From assembly GCF_018143015.1 (NCBI RefSeq), contig NC_054740.1:73057856-73121855 (forward strand): a stretch of DNA of 64,000 nucleotides, written 5' to 3'. The notes under the pieces are model-generated. The model did no database searches, was not told the origin of the DNA, and saw only the letters and a program-made list of their open reading frames with translations. This DNA is from Lytechinus variegatus. Taxonomy: Eukaryota; Echinodermata; Echinoidea; Temnopleuroida; Toxopneustidae. The translations under genes and the position numbers were made by a program. Shown here in pieces: positions 13,601 through 26,406 of the stretch. Numbering within the stretch: the first letter of the stretch is position 1; every line of letters begins with the position of its first letter.

Positions 13601-16600
13601 AGTACAACACATAACCATTTGGAATGCTATTTGTGAAAAACTACTCATCAAATTAATTTATTTGAAAACTGGGAAAGATAATCAGAAAATACCTTTCAGT
13701 TTCTTTCATAATAGATGTATTTACTTTAGCTTTATTTTATATATACTTGCTTTGTTTCATTGTATTGTATTGTATTAACTGAGGGTGTGACAGACTTTGC
13801 AAAATTGTAATGTTTCAAATGAATTTAACGTTCATCATGCTTATTACATTCACTATTCATGAAGGGAAAATATGTGAATTTGATCTGGGTTAAGTCATTT
13901 TCAGGAAACTGATCATCACGCACCCATATGTGTAACAAGATTTTAGATCTTATCACAGCACATGAATCATGTCGTTGTTGCCATGGGGAATTAGGCTAAT
14001 GTTTGATGCTGAACAACCAATTAAATTATTCCATGAGAAATGGTGTACATACATGTGTGTCTTATCTTATCAAACAATATTTGTCAGTGTTTTATACTGA
14101 AATGCAAGGCATCTTTTGTTTTCTTCTCCTTATTACTTTTTATTTTCTATTTCCTGCCTCTTTCTCTGCTGCTGGTCTTCTCTTCTGCCATTTCTTCTTC
14201 ATCTTTACTGTTTTTTTTCTCACATACATTGTAAATTATCCTGCTTATCTGTAGATCTAAAAAAGAAAAGTCATTAACAGTCAGAAATGTTAAACATTCA
14301 TTGTAACATCAAAAGCAGTAAATGGAGAAATCATAAGGAATAGTGTTCTTGCTACAATCTCTCTTCATTGTCTAAAAACAAAATTATTATTTTTTTAGTT
14401 TAGTTTAGTTTACTTGCTTCTCCATACACATATACATAGGGATTTCTTAGGAGAAATCTCCATCCAGCTTCTAACCATTTCACACACATCTTATTCACAC
14501 ACCCAATATATGTTTAGGATGGTCTACAATATGGAACTAATGAGGTAAGACTATCAAATTTCTTGAAAAGAGACAATAAAAAGATTATCAAAGAAACAAA
14601 TAAAATCAAAGACCATTTCAGATTAAACCATTAATTTTCCTTCATATAACTTTTTCATCATGCAGGTGATGGAGCTGTATTATATCAAAGCAATTTATTT
14701 GGCATGTATATGTATTCATTTGGTGAAAGCCATTAAACTTATTGTGTTTTCCTCTAAACTTCATATTTGGGAAGTTGTTTGGTCTGGGAATGAATAAAAA
14801 CAAAATAGATATTGAATAAAGTACTTGTGAGAAATGTACTCAATCATATTAATTTGAGCATTATTTTCCAACAAAATTCCAAATCCTGACAGATATTCTC
14901 CTTTACAACTGTTTCAAAAGAGCCTGTTAACAATGCAATACTCATTACTTTTTTTTCAGGGGGGGGATGATTATATCTGTGATGAGGGATGAATATTAAC
15001 ATTGTGCAAAAGTGTTTTTTTTTTTAGTGTATCACGTTTTTTTGCCTAACTCTTTTTATAATAGATGCCATGAATTACTGCCTAACTTTAAACATGCACA
15101 CAGTGATGAATCATGAACAATCATTTGTATTAAAATGACTAACTAAACAAGACTTGAGAAAGTGTACAGGTATAAAACCAAATTGATAGTTACATATTGT
15201 GAAACAATATCCAATGCATTCAGATCCTGTGTCTAAATGCTATTCATAAATTATATGCATTAGTCTTGCTCATGTACTATCAATCTGTATAATTACTGCA
15301 AAATGATCACCAGATTTATATACTAACACTTTTCTGTCAAAATTATAACAAAAATATTGTATGAAAGGCAAAGTAGTACGTTATTTTTATGCCACATAAA
15401 TTCAGCAGCTGCAAAGATGGCTTTTATCTATCTAAAATTCTATCTCTAACTAGGATTATTTTTTTCATTTTCATGCATTTTTTTCTCTTCTTGACTAACT
15501 ACTCCCTTTTTCACTATCATAATAAAGAGAGAAGAAAAATAGATTTTTGAGTCTTAGAAAAGTGTCTAAAAGGAATAATTGAAAACATTGTTAAGATTCA
15601 CTATATGCAAAACAACAAACAAAAGCAAAACTATATTACTGTACATACATGTACATTGTGCATGTTACAATTTCCCATATGAACACTAGATTCGGGGGGA
15701 GGGAGGGGGTGATAAATAGCTTATGTGCCCCTGCATCTGCTTGAAGTCATGCCAGTGCTACAGACAATAGTAGATGTAATCAGAATTGATTTGACCAGCA
15801 TATATTTTCTGGGTATTGATATAATGTTTGAATTGAATAGGAATTCCAATAACTGCATGGGGATTGTGTGGCCATCATATAGTATGACATTATACTATTT
15901 AATTCATGGAGGGTGTGGTGTTTCAGAGTTGTTGATTATGTCTGTAAGTTATGCACGACTATTTAAAAGCACCACTGTAATGTGATCTCCATGCTACTGT
16001 ACATGTACATTAGATCATATCATATAGCACAAGAACTGGTCAACTGAAATGGCCACCTGGTTTTCTAATGCAGCATTCAGATTTAATAATTTATTGTTGC
16101 ATAATATAATTATAGAGCTCCTGTACTTGATTGGTTTATTTTATGTTCAGTGTTTAATGTTTAGTCCAGCCATGTGTTCCAAAGACTTTCAGTGATACCT
16201 TCATCTGTACTGGTGTTGGTACGTGTTGGTATCAATATTTACCTTCGCTTTTGTTCCAGATTTCTTATCTTGAGCTAGAGAGAGAGAGGTACAATTTTTC
16301 AAATGATAGATTCTTTAATGCTCAAGCCCTCTTTCTTGATGCAACATTTCATGAAAATTTTGTCAGTGAATGTTCACTGACTAATTTCCTTTGGCTAATC
16401 AGATGCAAAGATTTGCAGTGCTGTAGTCAGTGAAATTCACTATTTGTTTCATGAAATGTGCCCCAGGTACATGTATACCCTTTTTTCCGATTCCAATCAA
16501 ATTTTACCCTACTCCTTGTTTTTTTTTCTAATCAATATGATGATGATGATTATCAAGGTGATGTTTACTTCCGATTCAGTCTACATGTGTACATTTATTT

Positions 16601-19600
16601 CATGAAAAAAGAACACCACAGTGATAGCAGACATCATCTGATATTGCCCATACAGCTATAAATGTGCCACATTCAACTGCATGTAGTGATTTGCCACATG
16701 TGTACCCCCATTGGCCCATCCCCTCCCCCCCTCCCATGTGTATAGAACATCAATGATACTGTATAAGTGTTCAAAAAATTAAAATGAATAGACTGCATGC
16801 CCCTGTGCTTCCAATTTATTACCAAACTTAATTGGTATTTTAATTACCAAATACAAAACAATACAAACAATTCACAACAAAATTTATACATACATGTATT
16901 GCAATGATGGTAAGGTGGCCCCAGAGAAAGCAAAGCTTATAAAAGGGGCCACAAAAAATTTATGCAATTGTCAACAATTCAAACGTATCTGCAAATGTTA
17001 AATATTGCATCAATCAATACATGTAAATTAATTTTAATGTTAATTTGGAGTTGTAAACCTGTATGTGATATTTGTATTTTTTTTTCTATTTACAGAAAAC
17101 TCTGCTTGGGTCTACAAATGCAAGTGCTGGTGAGTGATTATGTACCCCCCCCCCCCCGAATTGATCACATTATGTATGTATTTATTTACAACACAAACAT
17201 AGAAACATGAGAGATCTGCCTTGTAAATTAAATTCTTTACTTTTGAAGTTATATTAAAAACAGAGGCTATTTATGGCAGCTGCATTCTTATAGTGTTTAA
17301 TGAACACTGACCTTGTATAGGCCTTTTGTTATAATTAGTGACTCTTTGTGATAAGCAGCCCACTATTCAAGTATCGTTAAGAGAAATCTTTCAGAATCCC
17401 TTTTCTCAAATGATTAAGAGGAAATATAAGTTGGGGTATTAAAGGCCTTGTGGCTGAACTTGAATTTACCCGGCCTTTTCCGATCAGTCCTTTTTACATG
17501 GAAGTCTGATGCATTTGATATGAACATCACAACAGCCATGCGAATTGTGCAGCAACTGATCCACAACCTAACTGCAATATTTTTTCAATTCTCCCACCTG
17601 TCCTATCCATCCCCTGTTCTCTCAGGTGACACCAAACCCGCTGATGGAGACGCAGAGAAGTGGGGCCAGGAGGTGTATGATAACGAAGACGACGGCGTGG
17701 CCTACAGCTACACCTTCTTCCACATCATGCTCATGCTCGCTGCATTCTACATGATGATGACCCTCACCAGCTGGTTCCAGTAAGTAGCTCAACACTAGGA
17801 AAATCCGGCATTATTCTAGAGCTGCCAAGTTTTCCGCGATATGGGAAAAAGGGAAGAAAGGAAAATTATACACAGAATTTGGGAAGAATACAGAAGTTCA
17901 CGAGTTTCAGAATTTTTGAAGTTGGCAGTCAATGAAGCAAATGAGAATTTGTTTGAATTCTAATAGACTTTTTTAGAGGTTGAATGTTATTTTTACATTA
18001 ATTGGTTTTGGGAGAGCAAAATTTTGAAGAACTGAGGCACCTTGTCACGAGTCGGAGGCTTGGGTCAGAGCCGCTTCTTTCCCGTAGGAATCCTGCAAGC
18101 AGTGTTTCATTATAAATTATTTTACCATAGACAACAGACAATCTGGACTGCAGGAAAGCTGCAATGAAAGGACGCACAGGATCCTAATAGCGGGATTCCT
18201 GCTGATAGGCACTGCACAGACTTTAAACAAGTTTGCCTAATCTTTAATACACATCTCTTTGTTACACTGGGGTATCGGGGGGGGGGGGGGGGGGGGGGGG
18301 GCAAAGCCGGCCCATGCCCCCCCCCTTTTGAAAGTAGAGACCCCCATGGAAAATTCTGGATCTGCCCCTGTCTTTGTTACACTTTTTTTTTCAAGTTGGG
18401 ATATTTGGACATTTTTCACTTTCATTGACTCTCACACATCTTGTCATAAGCTTATTCATCAATCATGTCATTTCATTAATTGCCCATTTCATGGAGCACT
18501 CATAACATCTGGAGCTCAGTAACCCACCTCATATATTCATTTCTAATTAGGAATACTACAGTCAACTTTGAATAGAATAGCACTTTTGTCATGAATTGCA
18601 ATGAACATTAGAGGCAGTTCTTTAGTCATATAATAAAGCTTTCATCATAACATCCACATAAATTTGGTGCTTTGAAGCTTAGATTTGATAAAAGTAGTCA
18701 TAAGAAATTATGATAGTCATATGATAGAAATGATGACAATGACTGTAAGTATTACACTTATAATGATTTTCCATAATAAAGGATTCATCTTTGTATATAT
18801 CAATATTAATATTTGATTATACAGCAACAGAATGCACTAGATTTTTTTTTTGACAAGTGAATCTATTTGAAGAAAGTATGGATTAGAAACCTGAATGTAT
18901 TCATTAAACATTTTACCGGTAGACCTGTAGAAACACATTGTAAAATGGTTATTGGTTATATCATCAGTTTGTATCACAGGATTCCCACTGGTAACAGGTA
19001 TGAATTGCATGCTGATTTAACAATCTGTTTTAATTAAAAAAAAAAATCATTCAATCTGATCATGAATGGAATCAGCAAATGCTTTAAAATAAAAACCTTT
19101 GAATTTCTAAATTTATCTGTACTTTCCAAACCAGCTGGCTGTCAAGAGTTTTGTGGATTAAATCTAAACCCACCCTCATTTTTAGCCGGCATTTAACAAT
19201 TTATTTCAAGCCTTTTTTGTTGTTGTGAACCCCTATATAAAGCATCAAGGGGGTCATCGTTTCTTTCATATTTATAGTTTGCATGAAAACATCACTGCAC
19301 CGTTCAAGCACATAAACAATTACCAACACTTCGTTATTTTTTACGCTAATTTTCAACATTATATAAAAATATACCAATACAATCATTTGTTTGTATTGTT
19401 TGATAATAGAAATGCAATGGATAGAATTTTTGAGAGCAGTTTGGAAAACTTTGAAAATAATAAAATAAAATAAGTTGTAAATTTCAGTCACTAGCACCTG
19501 AATGAAATAATTTCAATATTTGCACAGTATAATGATGATGATGATGATAATATTTCATTTTTATGTAGCACTATCATACTTTGGAATGATGTCTCTGACC

Positions 19601-22004
19601 TCTTTGAAGATGTTATTCCACATAATCTTGTCTTGAAATCCTAGCTTGCCCTCACACAATGTATACACTTTTTCAACTCCCATGGGATCAAACTCAACAA
19701 TATCCCCCATATCATTTCAGTTCAGATATCAGCAAGTCTAATAAGTGATTGAACATGTTGTTCAGTGCATCTTATGAGCTAATTAGGGAAATGGGATAGA
19801 ACCGATTTACCTTCGCAAGTTCTTTATTTGTAACAAATTTGAAGTAAGAAAAATGATACTTTCTCCACACAAATGCACCCTAACTATTAATGCTTTACCT
19901 TTTTTCTTTTCCTCCGCACATCTACCAAAAGGAATATCACTGAAAACTTTTGTCATCAGAAAAAATGCAGTCTTTGAAGTACTAAGCAAATGTATTATAT
20001 AAGTTCATCAAAATAGAGAAATAATGCGTGTTAAATAGCAAGATCACCTTTTTTTCACTATTATTTTGTAATTTGCAAGGTCATTCATTTTCAATTTCTT
20101 ACTTTGAAATTTAATGTTGTTTTTCTAGATATTATTTAACATTGCACTGCCTGTAAACGTTTTTGTTTTAATAAAAAAAGAGAGGCATAACATTCATGAA
20201 TTTCTTCAAAGTTCAAAAATGTATAATAGTTTTAGCAAAGTAATATCCAAATTTTATTTGGGAATATAGAATATAATTTCTCTTGTCCTAAGATCATTGA
20301 AGATGAAGAGATCTATTTTTTTAATAAAAAGAAAAATTACCACCGTGTCCAACTGCGCAAACGAGAATTAACATGACATTCTGTCAGGTTAGTTGTTAAT
20401 TCCAACAAGGTATTTCTATTGAAGAGTAGTTATCCAAGTTTTGCCCTTAGTGGGAGGTTTGGTCATCTTGTTCTTTATTCCCCAATTCCTCCTGTGCTTT
20501 GATAATTAATCAAATCCATGTTCTTTTCATTCTCTTTGATGCAATGCAGACATCTTTTTCATTGGGTCCTTATTCATCCCCCCCCCCCATCTCCCCTGTG
20601 TTTAATCTGATCCAATCACATCAGATTACACAATATACATGTATCTGTGGTACTGCGATAATTTCTTCCGTATAAAAAGAAAAATAACCACCATGTCCAA
20701 CTGCGCAAACAAGAATTAAAGGGGAATGAAACCTTTGAAACAAGTAGGCTTGTGTCGAAACAGAAAAATCAAAGAATAAGAACAAAGAAAGTTTGAGAAA
20801 AATCGATCAAATAATGAGAAAGTTATGAGCATTTGAATATTGCAATCTATAATGCTATGGAGATCCTCCCATTGGCAACGCGACAAGGATGTGTGATGTC
20901 ACTGATGAACAACTTTCCCTTTGATGGACTATGAAATACCCTGAAAATGTGTCTTTTTGCTTTTTCATATGGTGATACAAACTCTTTATCCATGATGTAT
21001 TCTTTAAAAATCTGTATTACATGCCCTCCTATAGAAAGAATACATGTTCTATTGATAGATGTAATAAAAGAGGCAATTTAAGTGAAATATATACTAAAGT
21101 AATGGGGAGAGTTGTTCAAGAGTGACATCACACATATTTGTCACCGTCGGGGGGGATTGCCAAAGTGAGGATCTCCATAGCATTAGTGATTGCAATATTC
21201 AAAAGCTCATAAGTTTCTCATTACTTGTCCGATTTTTCTCAAACTTTCGTTGATCTGTTTCTTTGATTTTTCTGTTTTCACACAAGCTATCTTTGTCCAA
21301 AGGTTTCATTCTCCTTTAACATGACATTCTGTCAGGTTAGTTGTTAATTCCAACAAGGTATTTCTATGAAAGAATAGTTAACCAAGTTTTGCCCTTAGTG
21401 GGAGGTTGGGTCATCTTGTTCTTTATTCCCCAATTCCTCCTGTGCTTTCATATTTAATCAAATCCACGTTCTTTTCATTCTCTTTGATGCAATGCAGACA
21501 TCTTTTTCATTAGGTCCTTATTCATCCCCTCCCCCCTCCGGAGACGGAGGGAGGGGGGGACTTAGTATACTCAGTTTTTATTATGAAAATTTGGTTAATT
21601 ACATCATACTTTTGCCTGCTGCGTTGCTTTAGGCTTCTTCAGACTGCGACTTCTCAGATTGGCCCAATGCGCATTTGTTTTTAAAGTAGAACAGGGTACA
21701 TGTTTATTTTAAATATGGAAGTGGATATTTCTGGACCTTATTGTTGCAATTTTTTTTAATCATCGTTCATGCAGCTATCTTATTTGGCAGTGTAAATGTT
21801 TTCCTTTGATATAATGTATGGATCAGTAATAACTGTTTCTTACTCTGCTTCTTATTGAACAGGCCATCGGGAGCCAACTTTGATTCCCTGGCTGCTAACA
21901 GCGGTGCCATGTGGGTCAAGATATCATCCAGCTGGGTGTGTGTCGCCCTCTATCTCTGGACCTTGGTCGCTCCCATCATTCTCAGTGACAGAGACTTCAG
22001 CTAG
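1682..22004 (+). CDS. SERINC: Serine incorporator (SERINC family) membrane protein, 12 exons, first exon not secured
   Basis: SERINC proteins are ten-pass membrane proteins with lipid scramblase activity, historically linked to serine incorporation into phosphatidylserine and sphingolipids. Exons joined by GT-AG introns in a continuous frame: 1682-1846, 2382-2569, 3107-3186, 3639-3776, 4031-4113, 4630-4723, 5853-5945, 6994-7120, 7937-7985, 17096-17129, 17626-17779, 21863-22004. They encode 448 residues plus TAG, slightly shorter than vertebrate SERINCs (about 450-475). Hallmarks seen: a cysteine-rich N-terminus followed by [19 protein letters not shown], the conserved [11 protein letters not shown] motif, [38 protein letters not shown], and the C-terminus ending LSDRDFS as in human paralogues. 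The initiator is missing: family members start about 10-15 residues before the first exon here, so exon 1 lies upstream or outside the window. Intron 9 is 9.1 kb and intron 11 is 4.1 kb; both are full of repeats. It converges on UQCC2. Confidence 0.95.
2055..2256. mobile_element. hAT-like MITE, copy 1
   Basis: A 202-base element in SERINC intron 1 (of those seen). Termini AGAGCTGCCAA and TTGGCAGCTCT are inverted repeats. The flanks carry a direct 7-base duplication AGTATGC (2048-2054 and 2257-2263). The interior repeats the word AATACTGATTT several times. Terminal form and 7-8 base duplication fit hAT-type non-autonomous elements; no coding capacity. Confidence 0.85.
6033..6235. mobile_element. 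hAT-like MITE, copy 2
   Basis: A 203-base copy of the element at 2055-2256, same orientation and highly similar, in SERINC intron 7 (of those seen). It is flanked by a perfect 8-base duplication CTTGATCC (6025-6032 and 6236-6243), which fixes the ends of the family. Confidence 0.88.
9680..9775 (+). repeat. Dispersed repeat with GTATGGCCGGGG core, short copy
   Basis: Starts AACCCTATATAGGTTGGGGT and ends after CCCCCTTGAGATCGCGACCG. It matches 11927-12022, which begins AACCCTATCTAGGCTGGGGT and ends CCCCCTTAAGATCTCGGCC. This copy lacks the 3' extension of the other. Confidence 0.65.
11425..12690 (+). repeat. Interspersed array of eight TGTAACGTGAGTAACC motifs
   Basis: Copies at 11425-11440, 11595-11609, 11612-11627, 11632-11647 (one change, TAATGTG), 12294-12309, 12310-12324, 12497-12511 and 12675-12690. 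All are on the plus strand, spaced 0 to about 650 bases, in otherwise unrelated sequence. The motif holds a direct repeat GTAAC-GTGA-GTAAC and a donor-like GTGAGTAA. Function unknown; it could be a protein-binding array or the remains of a transposon with internal motif repeats. Confidence 0.85.
11925..12190 (+). repeat. Dispersed repeat with TATGGCCGGGG core, longer copy
   Basis: Same family as 9680-9775, continuing through CCACACGATCACGCCGAAAA to a region ending near CCCTAATAAAGCTCAAATTG. It sits in the middle of the GTAACGTGAGTAACC motif set, four motifs on each side. Confidence 0.6.
17096..17129 (+). other. SERINC: 34-base SERINC micro-exon
   Basis: Acceptor TTTACAG and donor GTGAGT bracket 34 bases encoding [11 protein letters not shown] in the variable loop before the last two membrane segments. 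It enters in phase 0 and leaves with one extra base, matched by the exon at 17626. Skipping it would shift the frame and destroy the conserved C-terminus. Confidence 0.85.
17818..17928. mobile_element. Degraded member of the AGAGCTGCCAA MITE family
   Basis: Begins TAGAGCTGCCAAGTTTTCCG and ends near AAGTTGGCAGTC. The terminal words are kept but the interior is shorter and diverged, and no flanking duplication is visible. It lies 39 bases after the donor of the penultimate SERINC exon. Confidence 0.5.
18277..18301 (+). repeat. 25-base G tract
   Basis: The longest G run in the window, followed by a C9 run at about 18319. It is next to GGATCTGCCCCTG-type words seen also near 4586 and 8975, and so probably part of a dispersed repeat. 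Confidence 0.9.
20324..20590 (+). repeat. Tandem duplicate, uninterrupted copy
   Basis: Runs from ATAAAAAGAAAAATTACCACC to the C-run near 20578-20588. It aligns at roughly 95 percent by eye with the split copy 20682-20719 plus 21316-21531. It preserves the site into which the MITE inserted in the other copy. Confidence 0.85.
20682..21531 (+). repeat. Tandem duplicate, copy split by a MITE
   Basis: The second copy of the 20324-20590 segment begins at 20682, is interrupted after GAATTAA at 20719, and resumes with AACATGACATTCTGTCAGG around 21318. The inserted piece is the TTAA-flanked element 20720-21315. Confidence 0.85.
20720..21315. mobile_element. T2/Kolobok-like MITE with TTAA target duplication
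   Basis: A 596-base element flanked by TTAA on both sides (20716-20719, 21316-21319). Ends read AGGGGAATGAAACC and, on the other strand, AGGAGAATGAAACC. With the target this gives TTAAAGGRR, the terminal signature described for T2/Kolobok-type elements. The inverted arms extend about 190 bases, to GTGTGATGTCACT on both sides. No coding capacity. It is inserted in a SERINC intron. Confidence 0.88.
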
Positions 22005-25000
22005 ATATCTTGTTGAATGATGAGGTTTGCAGGATGGCAATTCAAAATTCAAAGAGTGTGGTGAAACTAACAGCATCCATTTTGAATTTGCTGATAAGGA
22101 TCGCAGTCTATATGATACACAGATAAATACATTTGTGTTGTTTGAGAAGTTTCTCTGCTATTTGACTAGATAATACGAGATCATGTGTACATTTACATGT
22201 ATATCTATAATTTTAAAAAAATGCAAGTTTACAATGGAAAAGAAAACAAAAAGATTTAGTAGTAAATGATCTCAAACAAGTAATTTTGTAATGCAGATTA
22301 ATATAAAGATAAATATGCCGCTAGGCTGAAGATAATATCTTGTGTGGTTTGGTGGAACGATTAAAAAAAAAGAAATGAGAAAACCTTTGTAAATAAATAA
22401 GAAATATTATGTGTGTATTGGTACATGTATTATTTGATTACATTAATAACTGGTATTAAATATTTTCTAAAGTCCAAGTATGACTTTAGTTTAGGAATTT
22501 TATTATATATATATTTGTGTCATGTATCCCTATCAAAATATTTTTTTCTTAAAAAAACGTATGAGATCATACAATATGTGGTAATGTTCTGAGTTTTATA
22601 GATTTTCCAGCATACCCCCCCCCCCTTCCATTTAATTGTGAAAATTATGATCAGTTGTTTGGTTGACTTGTTTTCTTCTCAGAACATTATTATATTTTTC
22701 ATATTTACATTCACTATTGAAATGGAAGTAAATGAATCTAAAATTATGCATCAGTTGCAGATATATCCGGTGAGTAGCATGCTTGTACATGTTTAAATGT
22801 AATAGATGTTTCAAGCAGTGTTTGCTATGGATAATTTTTCAACTTGAATGAAAAACTTACAGAAATGCAATTGTAGTATAAATGAGGAGGGTGGGGGGGG
22901 AGAAGAGAAGAATTATAGAAGGGATAAGAAGAGGGAGAAGAAACAAAGAAAAAATGAGAGAAAGGAAGGGGGAAAGAGAAAAAAAATATCCTCTCGGTTA
23001 TATTTATTTCTTATTATGCTCATGGGATGAATCAGCAAAAACAAAGAGAAATATAGTATTTTGTAAAGACACACAAAAAAATGAAAAATAAAAATGTTGC
23101 AGTGATTTTTTTCAAGGGCAGAGTTGTAATTGTAAATATTCACATTAGCACTGTCTATATTTGTATAAGCTTTATTCCAATTAATGATGTGATTTTTTTT
23201 ATCAGTTATTTAGCCTATAAATGTAATGTTGGTATGTTATAAAATTTACAATCTTTTAACCAATGAAACATGTATATGTAGGTTTGTAGATATTGTACTT
23301 TAGTTACATGTATGTATGGCTTCTAAATCATTTGAAAAATAGGTAATCGTCAACTCAAAAGGTCACCCACTATAATCACTTCATAAACCCTGCTGGGAAC
23401 ATGCTTAAATTAACAATGGGGGGGGGGAGATAGTGGTGGTGACCTTTCCTAACCTCCTTGTCAATTCATTTGGTACCATGTTGAAGAAGATTAATTGAGG
23501 ATTTGTCTATTTTTTTATATGATTATGATAGAAGGCAGTGGTCTTCAAAGTATTTAATCAGATTTTAGTAAAGTTGAAATGAAAAAAGAGAAAATAATGG
23601 GTACACATTTATAATGCATTTCTTAGATATCATTAAACGTTGTATGAGATTAAATTTGAAGGAATCTTTCAAATTCTGAATCTGAAGGAAAATCAAGCTT
23701 TTGCTATTTCTCATTCAAAAGAAAAAAGAAGTTACATTAGGGTCCTGCAATTTATGACTGAACATTTTTCTGAGGTTTGCTTATTATACATACATACTTC
23801 AAAAATCTATTTGCCATTGTATTATTGAAGTACCTGTACATGTAGATGCCATGTTCTTCTGAGGATTTGCAAGGCTGCCAAGTGTAACCAGAGCCATTTA
23901 TGATTTAACCGTTTTAGAGGCTCCACAAAGTATAATATGCACTTCATATCCATTTGAAATGGGTGTATTATAACATTGTGGTGGGTGTTTGACCATCATT
24001 CAAATTCAAACAAATGTACATGTATTACATGTTTAAATGAATTTCTTGATGTTGTGTTGGTGTATCGATATTCCTATGTGAATTTGTGATGACATTGTGG
24101 ATATGCAGTTGGCATGCTTTAATTAGCCTCTTAAAAATCATAGAAGAAAAAATGATTAATATTTGGAAAAAATATTGTTTTTATTGTATTGGTAGGAGTA
24201 AAACACAAAAAAGAAATCTTCATTTTTTTCTTTCTCTTTGTCAAAGTTACGTCAATGAAATTGAATCCAGATAAACCAATCAATGGTATGTCATTCAAAG
24301 TATGAAAATAATTGCTATGATTGGTTTAGTCCCATTTCTTTGATGTTACTGTTACCTGTACACAATTCTTTCCTTTTCTTGAACCTTCACTCTATCTTTT
24401 TCCTCTTCTTTTCCCAAACTCTCCTTACTTTGATGACATCTAAACACTTCAATAATTTGTAATGGCCAGTTTGATGGGTAAAAGCTAATCACACATACAT
24501 GTATGCTCATTATATTTGAAAATTGCAATATTTAACTTGGGTGTATTTAGTTGAAAAATAAAAGCTCTTATTAAATTAATGTATTACATTGTGTGATGCC
24601 CTTTTTTATATTCAAGTTTTTAGGCTGGATTTGAAATTGGAGAAATGAGTCAAGAGTGATGTTGGATTGAGCTTTGAGCCCCCTTTCATTCGGTGCCCAA
24701 TCGGGGTAGCTGTGCTAAGGCCGAGGTACTGCTTTGCAGCATTTGTGCTAAGTACATGTTGCATACTATTAATATTATTAAATAAAGGAAGCTTGCTTCC
24801 CTCATATTCTGCATGTTACATGTATGGAAAGGCTTTGTATCATGAAGTTGGATGCAGAAATATTGAAAATATTAGAGAACAGGTGCACTCAACTTCGATA
24901 TGTACATGATTGAATGAGAAAAGGGGCAAGTTAATAAAATCCTAAAAAGGGAAAGGAGAGAGGGGCTAAAGAAGGGAGAAGAGAGATAAACAATCTAATA

Positions 25001-26406
25001 GGGCAAAGCAACTTCTTGAAATAGGGTAGATTTTTACAATAGAGCACGGATGGGGAAAAATTGGAAGGGCACTAGTATCATCCATTGTGGGGCATTGAGG
25101 ATGTCAGTCTCGATGGCCCTTGCATTCACATAAACCATGTGTTCAGAGTCCAACAATACATGTACATAATAATTTTATATAATTGACACACTGAATAGTG
25201 CGAAATAAACACGGACAATGAAAATCACAAATATACTTTTTTCCTACCAATATAATTTAATAAATTCAAGTCAGATCTGTCCAATATATACACACAAGAA
25301 AATACAATTTGGAAGAACATTACTTGAATAATACTGAACATTCTCAACTATGCCCATGACTGAAGAGAGCAAATACACCATCCATAGAATGAAGTGCTTC
25401 CTTTATTTATCTCATATCTTCAAGACACTCACAAAATTCATACAACCCCCACCCTCTCTTAATCCAATCGGGACAATAAATTACTTGACACCTAATCTCT
25501 CACTGCTGCATTTATTCTTTAAAAGTTTCGGAAACATCAAATTGATAAAAGTCCTAAAAAGTTGCATATTGGCTACTTTGAAAGAAAAGGTCTTATTGAC
25601 AGAAAGGGATTCTTGAGTTTTAGTGAATACTTTCTATTAATTTTTTTTTTACAAGAAGTGAAGTAAACTCGTGCAAATGCAATACTGATAACAGCATTTA
25701 GTGAAAAGAGCAGGGCAAGTTCAAGCCAAAAAAAAAAATTGTTAGAAGCATGAACAGGCCCTGCAACAACAAAAAATAATATAAATCTCTGCAGCAGATG
25801 AAAAGGATATATCCCACATTCAGGGATGCATATAAAATATTTACAATTATAATATATGTTTCTTATGGGGAACATTAAGATTTCCATCACAGAGTTGACT
25901 TAACTTTGACCAGTAATAAACATCAGAAAAGTCAAGGGGAAACCCACTCTGTAAAAAACCTTTTCACATTCTGTTGTAATCATGTTTACACAACTTCAAA
26001 ACAAAGACTTTACAGACGAAGCGATGCATGGTGTACAGTAAATATCGATTATTATTTTGCTTTGTAAGAAAGTCGATTCCATTTCATCTAAAATTCTCAG
26101 TTATGATGGAATTATACATGGAGAATCATATGATGATTTGCCAAAATTAAGAATACACAGTATACCTCTCATACCATCAATAGCACACTTTCCTACTTTC
26201 GACAATGTTCATTCATCCCATTCAAACTGAAGATGACTTGGAAGAGATTTATTCAAATCAACATGTTTGCAGCACAAGAGACAAGATTATGACGAGGTCT
26301 GCTGGTCCATGCTTTGTAAGACACAGTTCAACTACGTGCCTATCTCGTCATCATCCCCGCGACTGAATCTGACAATCTTCATGGGTCAGTTGCTGTTTGT
26401 TGTGTC
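22005..26406. other. Convergent gap between SERINC and UQCC2: 3' ends, no recognised gene
   Basis: It holds the 3' UTRs of two convergent genes. A possible SERINC polyadenylation signal AATAAA is at 22392-22397, about 390 bases after the stop. A purine-rich run lies at about 22880-22990, and C/G tracts at 22614 and 23419. The open frames around 24667-24909 and 25350-25616 show no family features. How far either UTR extends cannot be told. Confidence 0.5.

Larger units (their letters stand above)
7986..17095 (+). other. Large SERINC intron (9.1 kb)
   Basis: No coding exon recognised. It contains two copies of a dispersed repeat (about 9680-9775 and 11925-12190) and the eight-copy GTAACGTGAGTAACC motif set (11425-12690). 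The rest is AT-rich with C-tracts at 8031, 10921 and 12857. The intron precedes a 34-base exon. Confidence 0.75.

Noticed and set aside
24667..24909. 80-codon open frame with a hydrophobic stretch in the SERINC-UQCC2 gap
   Set aside because: No splice context, family match or codon pattern; it lies in probable UTR/intergenic DNA.
25573..25890. 105-codon minus-strand frame near the UQCC2 3' end
   Set aside because: The UQCC2 stop at 26407 is well supported by length and homology, and this frame lies downstream without any family feature.
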